A DNA stretch of 64,000 bases, taken from contig JAYKKI010000037.1 in the NCBI GenBank assembly GCA_039881145.1, positions 14,147,501 to 14,211,500 on the forward strand. The letters run 5' to 3'. This document shows positions 12,346 to 25,486 of this stretch, one piece after another (position 1 is the stretch's first letter; every line of letters begins with the position of its first letter). The notes beneath the pieces were generated by a model that was not told the origin of the DNA, searched no databases, and worked only from the letters and a program-made list of their open reading frames with translations. This DNA comes from Druceiella hillmani (lineage: Eukaryota > Arthropoda > Insecta > Lepidoptera > Hepialidae). The position numbers and the translations under genes were made by a program.

Positions 12346-12629
12346 TGTATAGAACTGAAGACATAATAAATAGACTGACCTATTACTAAATGTAAATAAA
12401 TATAAATAGTGCACACAGAAAAAAATTATGTACATATCATCAAATGAACCTTTAAATAAGCCTCCCTTATTAAGTTTATTTATTAAAAATATCTATTACT
12501 ATCTTCCTATTGTATTATACGCATCATAGAATTCTCGTAGAGAAAGTTTTACTCGTACTTGATATATCTATTTACAATAGATGCGTTACAGATAATTCGA
12601 CATTTTTAAACTTATTATGTTACCTGGAA

Positions 12630-12633
<4 letters not shown>

Positions 12634-12697
<64 letters not shown>
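12634..12697. repeat. (TA)n microsatellite
   Basis: About 32 TA units lie between the hAT relic and the large inverted repeat. Open frames on both strands through it are artefacts. Confidence 0.97.
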
Positions 12698-12700
<3 letters not shown>

Positions 12701-13760
12701 CTACCATGTGTTGCCATATCACAGAATTTTTTTTTACCTCCGATTAATTTGTCAGGTGCACTTTTATTCACTTTGCAATAGGTAATTGGAAGCAAACAGA
12801 AATCCCATGGATGTATAAAATCTTAGCTGTATGATAAATCCATATTTTCTCAGGACCATTTTTGAATTATGTATATTTACAAATTGATATTATTTCCTCG
12901 GATATCTAAACATATTTGTATCCAATGAAAATTTCAGAGCAAAAGAAAATTCTGGTAAATATTGGTACATAAAAATTATTTTTACTTAATCTTGAATTAA
13001 ATATTTGTGGTTATTTAACCCAAACAGAAACTAAGTCTAGAAGTAAAAGAATTTAGGTACGAGGTATTATCGTCGGTAACTTTCTAAAAAAAGTATGTCG
13101 GAATTTTTATTTCAAATTCTAATTCATTAAAGATATACGCAAGGTAGAAACAAAACAGTGTAAATAATAAATGTTTCTTTCGATTTTCTTATTTTATATG
13201 AAAAGATTTTGACACGATAAGTAATTTGTGGAAAAGCATTCTATAAAAATCCTTCCCATGTAGAGATTTCAAGAAATCTCTATAGAACACGGCGAGATAA
13301 TTACTTTATACCTACTTTAATATACGCATTCAGAACCTATTTAGAGATTAATAAAGTTGTATTTTCCATATTGCAACAATATTTTAAATATTCTTTTTTT
13401 TCAGTTCAGCTTCCCAAGCAAGTTAACCTATTTTCCTTGCTCCTATTATCGATATTATGATATATTACGCGCGAATACACCCGAAGGTCTCAATCAGACG
13501 ATACCTTTAGTCGACCATAGGCTTGTATGACTTTTCTCTCCATATGATCCATAACAACTTTGGAACAGTTGTAATTATATAATACTATAATACATTTTAG
13601 TCATAACTTTTGATCTATGATGATATTTAAGTGTAAAATACTATTCTGTAAGCAGAACAGAATCTCAACAACTTCACGCCCAAGCAAGTGACTATGTATT
13701 CAATGAAAAATTTGCAAGATACTGTTCGATGAACCACGCCTTCTTTATTAACAAAAGTCG

Positions 13761-13829
13761 TTTATCGTTGATTTAAGGCAGTTGATTTAAGGCAAGGGCT
13801 AGGCGCCCTTGCCTTAAATCAACGATAAA
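13761..13829. repeat. Nested palindrome inside the left arm
   Basis: The arms 13781-13799 and 13805-13823 (GTTGATTTAAGGCAAGGGC and its complement) form a perfect 19-bp stem with a 5-nt loop. A second copy of TTTATCGTTGATTTAAGGCA at 13761-13780 can pair with the same right arm extended to 13829. It looks like a local inverted duplication not shared by the other two copies of this family. Confidence 0.85.
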
Positions 13830-13866
13830 TTTTCCGTTCAACTAAATAATTTTCAAGTTTTTGAGA

Positions 13867-13869
<3 letters not shown>

Positions 13870-13916
<47 letters not shown>
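13870..13916. repeat. (TA)n microsatellite in the left arm
   Basis: About 20 TA units interrupted by one G. It lies at the same structural place as the array at 15820-15866 in the right arm. Confidence 0.95.
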
Positions 13917-13951
13917 GAATTTAAGCAATACTTGTTAATGTGTCTATCTAA

Positions 13952-14004
13952 GTTAAACGAGTTACCGTTTCGAGCTGCTTCCCTCAAACGGCAACGCGTT
14001 TAAC
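13952..14004. repeat. Imperfect 19-bp inverted repeat just inside the left arm
   Basis: GTTAAACGAGTTACCGTTT (13952-13970) and AAACGGCAACGCGTTTAAC (13986-14004) pair with two mismatches around a 15-nt loop. It lies about 15 bp inside the inner limit of the left arm. It may be the end of the inserted spacer sequence. Confidence 0.6.
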
Positions 14005-14749
14005 TTTATTTATATAACTGCCATTTTATTGACATGTTGTAGTAAAAATGATTGATTATTGGATAAAAAACTTATAAAGAGAGTTTTTTTACTAAGTTCT
14101 TGAGTTATAAGATAACAAAAAAAAATGTTTTCACATTCATTAAATCAGTAGGAATTAGTAAGAATTACTACTTTTAATACTTGACTCAGTTTACATACAC
14201 CTCAATTATATCATTGGATAATCTTAATATAGTTTAAAGTGGAAGCACCAAATTTAACTTTGAAACAGCACAAAGTTGAATGTTCAAAACTACTTGTTAT
14301 TGTTACAGTGGAGGGTTGAATAATAAACGAGCCTAATTGCAAAACTTATTTTGCCCTGCACGATTTCAGGCGAACCTTACCCTCTTGTATCATTATTGTG
14401 CTGAAACGGAGACTTCGTGCCGTACATTACTATACCAGAGTGTGAGTTTACGAGTTTAGTTTCATGATGAGATTGACCTGAAAATATTCGACTTTCGAGC
14501 AAAATTTTCACTCTATCTACAGATGTTAGTACTTCCAATACTAAGTTTATTTCTGATATCCCCGAAATTTCACTTTAATCATTTTTTTTATGTGAGAGTA
14601 AGTCGTTAGCTTCCCATACTTTTGTTTATGTTTCGAAATGTGTTTGCAGGTTAAATTTTGTGAACCATGTATAGGTCCAAAATTTACATTATTTTCGTAC
14701 AGAGTTTCATCGGAGAACTAATGCAGCGTAGTCAGATCAAAATTTTATA

Positions 14750-15560
14750 AAAGCTTTTAGCAAGGATATGCTAACGTACGCATAGTACGTCGATGATTTG
14801 ATCAAGGTACTTTTCACTTCGACGAACTGAAACTTGCAGGGGACGCGAATACATCTCTAACTGCTCTTGAATTAGCAGAAAGATTTGGCTTTACTATATG
14901 GAATTATTTGATAATAAAGAAATAGAATTATTTGATGGAAGTCGGTAAAATTAGGAAGCTGGGTAAATGGATGGCTTCTACACGGACTAAATGAGCCTGA
15001 GAAGAGAATTTATTTGGAAGCTTACGTTCTTTGCTTCCGCGACATAAAAGAGAACCATTTACACGGGATTAATACGTTTAATGAAAAATGGACTTTTTAG
15101 GCATAAAAGGACAGTCAGCACAATGAATGTATAAAGAAAAAACGCAAAAACAAATTTCGTTACCGAATGTTTACCAAAATACTGCTGGTGTCTCTTTGGT
15201 GGTCTATTACACATTACAGCTTCTTGAAATCTGATTAACGGACTGCAGTGAATATCTACTGTTATCAATTATATGAAAACATGATGACTATTGAATAGAG
15301 ACAGCTCTTTTCCTGCATACGCCGCACGTATAATGTTGCTAAAACTATATGAACTTTGGAAACTCACTGTCACCAATCGTATCCTCTTTGCCCAAATGAC
15401 TAGCATATTTTCCATGTCTTAAATTCACTTCTTTCAAGGACAGATATTTGATTTCTAATAAGCTGCAAAAAATGCGTTCTTCGAATTATCACCGCGTCCT
15501 GCCAACTATTACCACTCGCTTTGTTACCAAGCAACGCAAATCTGTATCGATAGTTTAGAT
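14750..15560 (+). pseudogene. Degenerate mariner-family transposase in the spacer of the large inverted repeat
   Basis: Plus-strand fragments in order resemble a mariner transposase. They are FHFDELKLAGDANTSL then TALELAERFGF (helix-turn-helix), EVGKIRKLGKWM (the mariner linker), LRSLLPRHKREPF (start of the catalytic domain), LWWSITHYSFLKS (the conserved CxWWD-like block, with Ser in place of the usual Asp) and VNIYCYQL. Weaker C-terminal matches continue to about 15560. Stops and frameshifts separate the blocks, and the first 60-70 residues are missing or unrecognisable. It is inactive. Terminal inverted repeats and TA target duplications were not found. Confidence 0.85.
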
Positions 15561-15794
15561 ACATCTTTTATTAATTGTTTTGCTTCTTCTTCGATATGTA
15601 ACAGGTCACACTTTCAGTTTTGGACGATTTGTAGTTAATGTTATAAATGTCACAAATTATTTAATTTTTTGATTCGAATAAGTATTATTTCGATTCGAGT
15701 AAGCATATGTAAAATAACCTTGAACGATTTTTGTTGCTTTAATACCACTTAACAATATATTTGGCACGATTCCATTTATATGTACTCGATAGAC

Positions 15795-15815
15795 AAATTA
15801 GCAAGTATTGCTTAA

Positions 15816-15869
<54 letters not shown>

Positions 15870-16678
15870 ATCATTGATTTAAGGCAAGGACGCCTAACTT
15901 TTGTTAAAAAAGGCGTGGTTTACGGAACAGTATTTTGCAAACTTCTCATTCAATACATTATCACTTGCTTGGGCGTGAAGTTGTTGAGATCCTATTTTAC
16001 ACTTAAATATCATCATAGATCAAAAGTTATGACTAAAATGTATTATAGTATTATATAATTACAACTGTTCCAAAGTTGTTATGGATCATATGGAGAGAAA
16101 AGTCATACAAGCCTATGGTCGACTAAAGGTATCGTCTGATTGAGAGCTTCAGGTGTGTTCGCGCGTAATATATCATAATATCGACAATAGGAGCAAGGAA
16201 AATAGGTTAACTTGCTTGGGAAGCTGAACTGAAAAAAATTATATTTAAAATACTATTCCAATATGGAAATTATAACTTTATTTATCTCTAAATAGGTTCA
16301 GAATGCATATATTAAAGTAGGTATAAAGTAATTATTTCGCCGTGTTCTATAGAGATTTCTTGAAATCTCTATATGGGAAGGATTTTTATAGAATGTTTTT
16401 CCACAAATTACTTATCGTGTCGAAATCTTTTGGGATAAAACAAGAAAGTCGAAGGAAACATTTATTATTTTCACTGTTTTGTTTCTACCTTGTATATATC
16501 TTTAATGAATTAGAATTTGAAATAAAAATTGCGACAAACTTTTTTAGGAAAATTACTAACTCTTACCTAAATTCTTTTACTGCTAGACTTAGTTTCTGTT
16601 TGGGTTAAATAACCACAAATATTTAATTCAAGATTAATAAAAAGAATTTTTATACACCAATATTTACCAAAATTTGCC
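15795..16678 (+). repeat. Right arm of the large inverted repeat (repeat family B, copy 2)
   Basis: It is the reverse complement of the left arm. It begins GCAAGTATTGCTTAAATTC plus (TA)n and ends with the complement of the TTTGGTAAATATTGG block. It lacks about 45 bp after the (TA)n array that are present in the left arm and in the copy at 41 kb. A (TA)n array with short flanking matches to the outside of the left arm follows at 16805-16900, so the symmetry may once have extended further out. Open frames in it carry no recognisable protein. Confidence 0.88.
15820..15866. repeat. (TA)n microsatellite in the right arm
   Basis: About 23 TA units, mirroring the array in the left arm. Confidence 0.95.
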
Positions 16679-16797
16679 GTTTAAGATTGGAAAAGTGCCA
16701 ATTTTTAATTTTAGAATGGTGCCGTTTAAGATTGGAATTGTTTTATGTAAGGGTTAAAATGTTTGCGCGCGTGCCCCGTAATTCCAATAAGTAATAA

Positions 16798-16804
<7 letters not shown>

Positions 16805-16852
<48 letters not shown>
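16805..16852. repeat. (TA)n microsatellite
   Basis: About 24 TA units outside the right arm. The flanking CTCTACGAGAATT-like sequence matches, inverted, the sequence near 12520-12545 outside the left arm. Confidence 0.95.
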
Positions 16853-16855
<3 letters not shown>

Positions 16856-19082
16856 ATAATCTCTACGAGAATTATGTGCTTATTTAGATGCGTATAAAAG
16901 TTTAACCTTTAAGGGCACATCGTTTTTTACTATATACATTTATTGCATGCTTCACAATCGAATCGTAATACAAATAAATACATCATCTACATCTCTTTAA
17001 TTTATCAATTCAAATTGACCAAAACATTTATACGTCGAAGTCCTCAATAAATTCGATTATCCGTTCTTAATGTTTTTTTTTATTATTTGAGTTGCTTACG
17101 CGGTTTAAGATTAGGGTTGGGTTGTTACTCTAGCGGAAAGAAGTGCTTCCAGTACCAGAAAACATTTTTAAACATTTTAAGGTATGACAATAGCTGACGA
17201 GCTGGAGTTGCTTTTGTGTGCCACTATATACTAAGTACTAAGATATAACGATTTCTTTGATAGTTAAAATTACTTAAATTATGTGAAAATATTAAGAAAT
17301 GTCTGTGTGAACTTTAGACAAATGGACAGGTATTTATCAAAAACAGTTCAAAACTTTATCAAATCACAATGGTAACATGTTTTTCCAAGCATAATTCAAA
17401 TGAAAATATTATTTAACGAAATGAACAAATCTGTTGAAATACTGCCGCGTGTAAGAGTAGAATTAAGTGTGCTAGTATGTCATCGCGTTCCTGGAGTGTC
17501 CCGTTGGAATAGTAAACGCGTCCTTTAAATAACGCCGCTTCCATTTATTAAAGTCACAAAAACGTTTGTAATTGCGGTAATAAATACTTCACGGGCTTAC
17601 TGTTGGAGAGACATAGCGGTTCTAGTAAATGTTAAAGTGATAATAACCAATGAAATTGTAGGGAAGGACGATCGCATAAATTTTCGCGGGTAAAAAATTG
17701 TTCGTCCCTAAGTTCAACGTAAATTAATGTATGTTAGAAAATATTAACCAAGTATTTCTTATCTTTTTATACCTTCACAAATACTCCAGTCAAGCTATTA
17801 GTCACTCATAATCGCAAAACAATATTCGAGATTCTATTTGAATCCATTGATCTGGATATCAAGATACGGTCAAATGAATATTTAGCCAATTAGAAATGGT
17901 GACGTCAGTTCATCTATTATAATTGAAAGGGGCGACGTCGTCAGTCACATGTTCGTCTGTATCCGACGATGTATGTATGTGACGTGTGTCTTACTTTAAT
18001 ACTTTTTTCAACCAAATTGATAAAAATCAGTTCCCGTGTGCGTATATTGATATGACAATGTTTAAATTACTTGGAATTTACGTCAAGTAATGTACAAATG
18101 TATTTTTACCTCAATTTTGTAACAAAAGGTAATTATAATAGGTAGATCCATTACATTACGTAGATGTGTCACTAAGATTAAAAATCGGCGCAATTATGGT
18201 AGCTTAATTGCCTCAATTTCATTTAGTTCTATTCGATTTGTATTTATGCCCTGTAATGAGCGGTTGTCTTAATTGCTTTATTTTACTGTCTTTTCTTCAA
18301 CAGGAATACGTCATTTAATGGCTAAAATACCAGCTTATGTGATGTGAATATGTATAAATTCTACCTATATTACTAGAACGGTTAAAAAATTATGTGTTAT
18401 AGTTACGTGCATTCAAATATCATCACTTTAAATTATATTTTTTCAAATCTTTGTAGATTATCATAGGAAAAATAATAAATATATCTTAATGTACAAACGT
18501 GAAATATTCTATAGAAACTAAGGGTAACAAGAATTCCTAAATATTAATCGATAGAATTAAAGTTCAAGATTAAAAATATAGAACTTATTTTAAAAAAAAT
18601 TGTTGTTTTAATTTTCTTCATGTGCACATATAGACATATTAAATTTCAAATATTATTCACCTTATCCTCGTATTTTACATTATCTTAATTCAAAATATTT
18701 TTTTATTGCTGTAGTGCAAAAGGGTTATGTAGTTCTAAATATTTGGAAACATATCGATTCGGTATGGAATAAATTGAAAATCGAGTTTTCAACAAAAACT
18801 CTGTCGTAATACACTTCAAAGGTTACACAAAATATTAGTAAAGCACCTTGTATTATGTCATGTGTTTATGTTTCACCTTTAAAACTGTTTATCTTTAGAA
18901 AAAACAAATTTCCTAGTTAATCTTCAGTTGTTTTAAAAATTAATCAAACATTTAAAAGAATAGGTTTTAAATTAAGTTTTTTAGGCACCCTAGTAGATTT
19001 ACATAAACCAAAGTATAGGAAAACGAACAATTGAAAAAATAATGTGTGAAGACAGGACCTTACAAAAACAAAATGTTATATT

Positions 19083-19202
<120 letters not shown>

Positions 19203-20406
19203 GCACAATCTTTTAGAAGTATTGAAACAAACTGCTAAATTCGTTTATGCGCCAGCTTAGCAGTCGATTCGAATCGAACATATTTTGTTATTAATTGAAT
19301 TGAACGCATTACATTTAAACCTATTGAATTACATGTTAAATAAATTATTATGACTCCCGAAGATTCTAGAAGGTTAGAGCTCAAAATAAATAAGCGATAT
19401 CTGCGGGTGTAAATAGTTAGTCTTACTTAAAATATCGAAGAGATGACCATGAATATCTAACAAGAATTATAATTTATTATCTATCACATATTTATCAAAT
19501 ACCTATCTGTCAGATCTCTGTGCAGAAATATAATCAGTTATCGATCAGAAAGAGTACCTTCTGAGAAATATAATCAGCTACACCATTGTACTTTGCCTTT
19601 ATCATTTAGTAATTTTCTCAATCTCTTTTCGTTTATAACGAAACTTCACATTGTCTCGTCCAAGTATTCAGTGTGACGTTGTTAGGGTGTGTAGAAAGAT
19701 ATACTTATAATATTTATGATAATAATTCCACTAATAAAATTAGCCAAATCTAATTGAGATTTCAAATTAAAATACATTACCTTAGTAATGTATTTTTCCA
19801 AAACTTTCTGAATAAAAGTATTATTTTCATGAACGAGAAACTAAGTTTTAAACTATAAACTAACGTAAAAATTTCAGTGGGATATTTTATTGACTTGATG
19901 TGATGTTGTGGAAACGAAAACTCCCCCAGGCATAGGGATATTTTCAGTGCTCCATCAATTTTTGTTACAAAATACGGTATTATATTTAGTTTTATCGATA
20001 TTTAGTTTAGTTAAGTTGATTAACCACTCATTTATACCACTGTTACTTTATTGTAATTTCATATAAATTTAGTGAAAATTCTGCCTGTTTAGTGTGATGA
20101 TGGGTGCCATTTTAGTATTTATTCATTCGTCATTACAGCATGTGCTAATATTGTCTATTTTATCTGGATAAGAATAAGTATAAGACGAAAATTTAAATAT
20201 GAAATTTGTTTTAAAATATTAATTCCACACACTTCGAATACAAAACAGAACCGCATTATTGGGTGTCAGATCAAGGTGATGTAGTTTTCTATATCTCGTG
20301 AAATTGTTAATTTCTATATCTCGCGAAATATTTTTATTTGGAAGTTTTAATCAAATGCTGGTTTAAGCATTTTTTTCAGATTTGTTAAATACAGGGCCAT
20401 TAAAAT

Positions 20407-20495
20407 TAGGGGGAGTTGACATATTGCACCTCATTTTAAATCTTAATATTACAAAAACGAGGCTCACAAATGGTAAACGAAATCTTAATTTTACC
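20407..20495. repeat. Dispersed repeat C, copy 1
   Basis: The block containing CATATTGCACCTC, TTAATATTACAAAAACG and AAATGGTAAACGAAATCTTA recurs with substitutions at 30481-30575, in the same orientation. It is an unclassified mobile-element remnant. Confidence 0.7.
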
Positions 20496-22963
20496 TTAAA
20501 AGGCTTTTCATCTCGTCTACTTGTTTCATTTTATCCACATAATTTCAAAACTACAAGAACCAAGAGGCTGTTAACCACGGATGGAGGATCATGATGAAAT
20601 TACAAACTTGTGGCACTATGGAGCCCTAAAATTGTACTTTATTTGCTTGACATATCTTGCATGCAACGGTAATTAAGGATGTAACATTATTCATCCACAC
20701 GAATGATAACGATATAAATATTAATGTTTCTGATAATTCGTTTGAAATCATCATAGTGAATGTTTCAAATTTGTTCTTTTGTTTCAAATTCGTTAACATA
20801 TTGAAAACATTAATTATTTGAGGTTGATTAAGAGCATATTCAATTCTTCTATATTTAACATAAATCTCTTATTATATTTTCTTTTCTGCGTGAAGCTTTC
20901 CAAAAGAAAATATGGGAATAGCTCTTCGCCTGTATGTCGTTGACATTATTTAGAGGTCGCGTTGAAAATTGACATTTGCTAAATGCATTTGGGAATAATC
21001 AGTGAGCAAATTTGTGTTGCATTCGGAAGCTAAGTGAACATAATATTTACATCATCACATATTTAGTTGCACATTCACATACAATATGACTAGAGGAAGA
21101 GCCTCCGCTCCCTTAACTGATGCATATCTATATATAAACGTGTTAGAAGCTCCATATGGTATCGTGGATAGGTGATCGACATCGTTCGCTCTTAATGGTA
21201 TTGTATTGATTTCTTTCTCGTCATGGTGTTATTGTATGTTGGCATTGCTGAATGATAGCAGACCTGGGATCAAACTCGTGGTAAACTGGAATTTTCTTGA
21301 GGTATATTTTTAAACATATACCATATAATTGAGCACATTATCAGCACATGTACTATCGTTGCTTATGTATATCAGACAGAAGATAAATTAAAATAACCCC
21401 GTTAATTTCAACTATGTTAGATAGTTTATAATGTTTTCTTTCTAACTAATTTTATATTCAAAAGAACAAAAGGTTTGATTTCGTCCTTTATTTTTCTGCT
21501 TTCGGCAACAATATAGAACCAATCCAGGCCTAATACTACGTCTTAAGATGATTAACCTTCAAGTAAATACCATCCCTACCTGTTTTCAGTCAGGCTGTCT
21601 GTTATCTTATTATCCAAAATTATATACTAATACTTCGACATTTCTAAGCATTTACTAAATAAAAATCTCGAAAAACTTAGTTGGACATATTGGTGTAGCT
21701 GATAGGCAAATCACTGGGTCGCATTACAGGTACCTAACAGAAAGCTTATTTTACTGCAAAAAGACGTTGTTACATAAAGACATTATCGGCTATTATGACT
21801 AATCTAAAAAGTTCAATTTAAATGAAGGTGGTCATATGGTCTTCATACAATACTACCAATATGCTCATACAAAAATACATTCTTTAGAAGAGATTAATTG
21901 TTTGGCTTTGATTCTCCACTCGTCACACTAATTTATTCATGTTGGAGTTTTAGTGTTGTTTAAAGCAATGACTCAGTCAAAGATCATTTTACTTTTCAAA
22001 TGAATATAAAGATAAATTTTCTTTGGTTCTATTCTCATTTTAAGACTTATATTTGTAGATGGGTTTCAATTCTACTGCAGAACAGTTAAAAAATTGTTGT
22101 GATTTGAGTATTTATAATCTATTTTTAATTTACAAAAATAAAACCTGTAGTAGATCCAATTGTTAGTAGAAACTATTTATAAACCTAATACTATATAAAA
22201 GAAAAGATAGAATAAAATAAAAGTATTTTATTTTATTTAAACAGTTTTATTACAGAAATGATAATGTACTAACAGCTACGAGAAATTTATGAATCACTAG
22301 TCTGGGGCTTTGATCGGACGAAAATAAAATTGTGATGCGCATTTCGCCGAAAACTTTTATTTTTTGGAGATAAGATATGATATCTCTCTTTAGAATAACT
22401 TTTTCGGCGTTAATAATCGTATTGTAGTCAAATTCTTAAACCTGATTTTATGACAATTAACGATTGCGTTAATTTTGTGACCTATTTTAATATAAATTTG
22501 GAATTAGCAGATCGTTAAGTCTCAAGATTTAGATAGATCACTGCAGCATAAGGAAAGAGGAATTGGAATCCGGAGTTTAATGACAAAGTTTCTACTTGAG
22601 ATCCACAATACTAATTTAAAATCAGCAGATCGTCAAGACTCACTATTTAGACAGACAGTACTCCTGGAGCATTAGGATTTGAAGTAATCATAATGAGGTA
22701 TTGTCATGGAGACTGAAAACGCGTGCAAAGTTTCATGAGAATGGGTTAAATAGAAATAGCTAAAATATCTATTGCGAGATTTGGACCAACAACAAACGGA
22801 ACGTGAAGTTAAATAAAACGATTCTATAAAAATTTGCAATCTATGAATGAATGATAACAGAGGAAGGGAACAGTATCGGAAAGGAAAACAAAGGTTAAAA
22901 TTTAAAAAATAACTTCATTAAAATATGACAGCAATCGTATACACATTATTGACATGGGTACAT

Positions 22964-23097
22964 TTTGGAACAAACTACCAAATTTTGGGGTAAATCGGTA
23001 CTGAAATCATATTAGAACATCAAATTAAAATTTGGAACAAAGTACCAAATTTTGGGATAAATTGGTACTGAAATTATATTAGAACATCAAATTAAAA
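22964..23097. repeat. Tandem duplication, 67-bp unit, two copies
   Basis: The unit starting TTTGGAACAAACTACCAAAT at 22964 is repeated from 23031 with few mismatches. A more diverged direct repeat (ATTAGCAGATCGTTAAG against ATCAGCAGATCGTCAAG) lies just upstream at about 22504 and 22620. Confidence 0.88.
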
Positions 23098-23886
23098 TCA
23101 TATAATATGACTTTTTATACGTAAGTATATAATGTTAACAGTATATTTTTCAATATTAACACGTTTTATCTAAAGTTTATTGGTAATAGAATTTGACTTT
23201 TATTAGTCTTAGTGCTGTGGTTTACATTAAGCGTGAATATTTTATCGACTATAATAAATATCATCACGTACTAAATGCAAAGTTGAGTCCATTTCAATTT
23301 AAGATCGAAGATCGAAATAATGTTGACGGAGAATTTAGAGCGTGGTATATTAATTAGATGTCGATACAAAACATATTAAGGATATTGTGCATTCATTTTT
23401 AATATTATTTTTCGTCATTAATTACTTTTATTTCTTATTTTATATTATTATTTGTGTAGTTTCATTCTTCGATATATTCTCATGGGAGTTTAATAATTTT
23501 TTGTATCAACAGAATATATTACAAATCAGGTACGTAAGTTATTTATAGCAAGTCATATTATTAATTCACAGGAAATTTTAAGTTTAGGGTATTTTTATAC
23601 CCCAAAAATGAAATAGATTTAATAATAGCGATCGATATTTATAGATACTGTTACTGCATCGCCAATTACGATCTGTGACTTGAATTGTGTTTTAAAATGA
23701 TGACAAAGATTTTTAAAATGCAGTCTCAGGCCATATTATGAGGTTGAAATTTTAAGTTTTAGGTAGGCCGGCTATGTGGTATAATCCTATATAAAAATAA
23801 AAATAAAACCGAATAAATTGCCTCAACAAAACACTTTGTGTGTAATTGGTAACTTTATTTACGTAATATAATAACTTCATTCGTAC

Positions 23887-24041
23887 CTATAGTCTGAGGA
23901 ATCAGGCAGTTGCTTGATTGATATGGTCATCTTGCGAGTACGGGTTTTCAGCAATTCCTGCAGTCTGATCAGACCTTCTTCACTTTCGTAAAGGATTGTG
24001 AACGAGCGCCAATCCCAAGCTTCCACGAGTTCTGCATATGC
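23887..24041 (-). CDS. Kainate-type receptor, exon 4: amino-terminal domain
   Basis: The acceptor is CTCTTTTCAG|GCATAT and the donor CTATAG|GTACGA. It encodes AYAELVEAWDWRSFTILYES, then EEGLIRLQELLKTRT and IKQLPDSSDYR. This is the helix and strand after the TTTLSR turn in this family, including the W-W-SFT-LYE pattern and the GLIRLQELL helix. It starts at phase 0 and ends two bases into an arginine codon that exon 5 completes. It is open throughout its 155 nt. A 17.7-kb transposon-rich intron follows it. Confidence 0.93.
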
Positions 24042-24241
24042 CTGAAAAGAGGAATTTTACTTAATTTTATATAAAAATATTATGTTCTCTGTACAATTTT
24101 TGAAACAATATTTTATTGCGTTATATATTAAATCAAGTTTTCCATTCAGTTAATAATATGTAAATATATTTTTTAAAATTTGTAAGTCCATAAATGTGAT
24201 CTAACTACTTGTATGATAACACGTAAAAAGTTCTCATGTTA

Positions 24242-24281
24242 TACCAAAGTGTAGTAAAAGATTTTTTACTACTCTTTGGTA
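24242..24281. repeat. 18-bp hairpin with one mismatch
   Basis: TACCAAAGTGTAGTAAAA and its near-complement TTTTACTACTCTTTGGTA flank a 4-nt loop, about 200 bp upstream of receptor exon 4 in transcription. Confidence 0.7.
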
Positions 24282-25486
24282 CACCGGTAGGTACGTCTTA
24301 ACAGTAATTAATAAAATTATCATTCACCGGATAATTAATTAATGTTTAACGTCGGAATTTAAATAAATTTCATATTCCACATTCTATAAATAATGATGAT
24401 AAAAAAAACTTCAGCTTGGACTTCGAAACTTGAATATATCGACGGTGGGCTTATTGTAACCAAGACAAAATTTTTGGAAATATTTGCAATGCTATAAGTA
24501 TGAAAATGAATTTTTCTGTAGATTGACTATTAATAAAAAAAACCGTTTACGTTAAACAAAACTGAGAACAGATAAAAAATTATACTATTAAGTAACATCT
24601 TCTATTGTCTTTAGTTTCGTATATGAATAACGTCGTAATCAAGCAAGGCATAGATCTGTAAAGGCAAATTTAGTCGATTGAAAACTTAACATTGTCTTAT
24701 GAGTTATAATGTTATTACAATTAAGATCTAACCAATTCCATGTTCTTTAGTAATTTAAGATAAAAAAAATGTGAAGGAAATCAATGTGAAAGAAGATAAT
24801 CTATACAGATTGTTTATTTTACAAATAAATCTTGGGGCTAATTTAATGTACTAGAGAAATGTCTGAGCGAGTAGTTATACGGATTACAGATTTAATAAAA
24901 AAAAAATGGACGCCAGCCCGCGGAACTTAGGAAGTTTGTCTCTGAAGTTTTGGATTCGTTTCCCTCGTGTTTACTTTTTCAGAGTCTGTCTTTCCAGGTA
25001 ATGGAATTTCATTGAATTAAAGGTAAACTTGAGTATTGAAAATGAATGAATTTTGTTGCTTAATGATACAAATTAAATGATTGTTGTAATAATGAATTCG
25101 ATTTAGATAAGTTTTGGTTTGAAAATTAATTACTGATAATTTTCTAATTAATAAAATTATAATATTAAATAAAAGCAAGAATATTTTTATGTTTTTTGCA
25201 AAGTATGTTACAACTCTAGATTTAATAAGTTGATTGCGTCGACATTTGTAACGTTTGTTTAAAGTAGATATTTCAAGAGAAAAGGAGCGAGCTACAATCA
25301 GAAACAGTTTTAAACTAAAAAGTTGCGAATGTAGAATATTTTATGAAATTTTCAAATAGTAATGAATAAATAATCATACTGATTTTGTGACAATTTTATA
25401 GTGAAAAAGATAGCAATGCTTTTAGAAATGACAAATATTTGATCGAATTAGAGATGCGTTGTTTACAGAAAGTTCTATAATCCGTA

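Larger units (their letters stand above)
12945..13935 (-). repeat. Left arm of the large inverted repeat (repeat family B, copy 1)
   Basis: It carries, from outside to inside, the TTAACCCAAACAG block, the hairpin near 13261, the TTGCTTGGGCGTGAAG-complement block, a local slipped palindrome at 13761-13829 and a (TA)n array at 13870-13916. Its reverse complement aligns with 15795-16678 and with 41040-41600. Relative to the other copies it has extra sequence forming the 13761-13829 palindrome. Confidence 0.88.
12945..16678. mobile_element. Large inverted-repeat (foldback-like) structure with ~0.9-kb arms
   Basis: The left arm (about 12945-13935) reappears as its reverse complement in the right arm (about 15795-16678), around a spacer of about 1.86 kb. 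Matching landmarks include the TAGAGATTTCAAGAAATCTC palindrome (13261 and about 16352), GCTTCCCAAGCAAGTTAACC (13410) against its complement (about 16210), and TATAATACTATAATACATTT near 13580 against its complement near 16045. Each arm carries a (TA)n array at the same internal place. The arms differ by substitutions and small indels, so the duplication is not recent. The structure resembles a foldback element or two copies of one repeat family in opposite orientation. The spacer carries a mariner relic. No transposase specific to the arms was found. Confidence 0.88.

Noticed and set aside
15059..15268. 69-codon minus-strand open frame with a hydrophobic stretch
   Set aside because: It is a shadow of the mariner relic on the plus strand.
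16342..16608. 88-codon plus-strand open frame in the right arm of the inverted repeat
   Set aside because: The matching part of the left arm does not keep the frame open, and no family is recognised.
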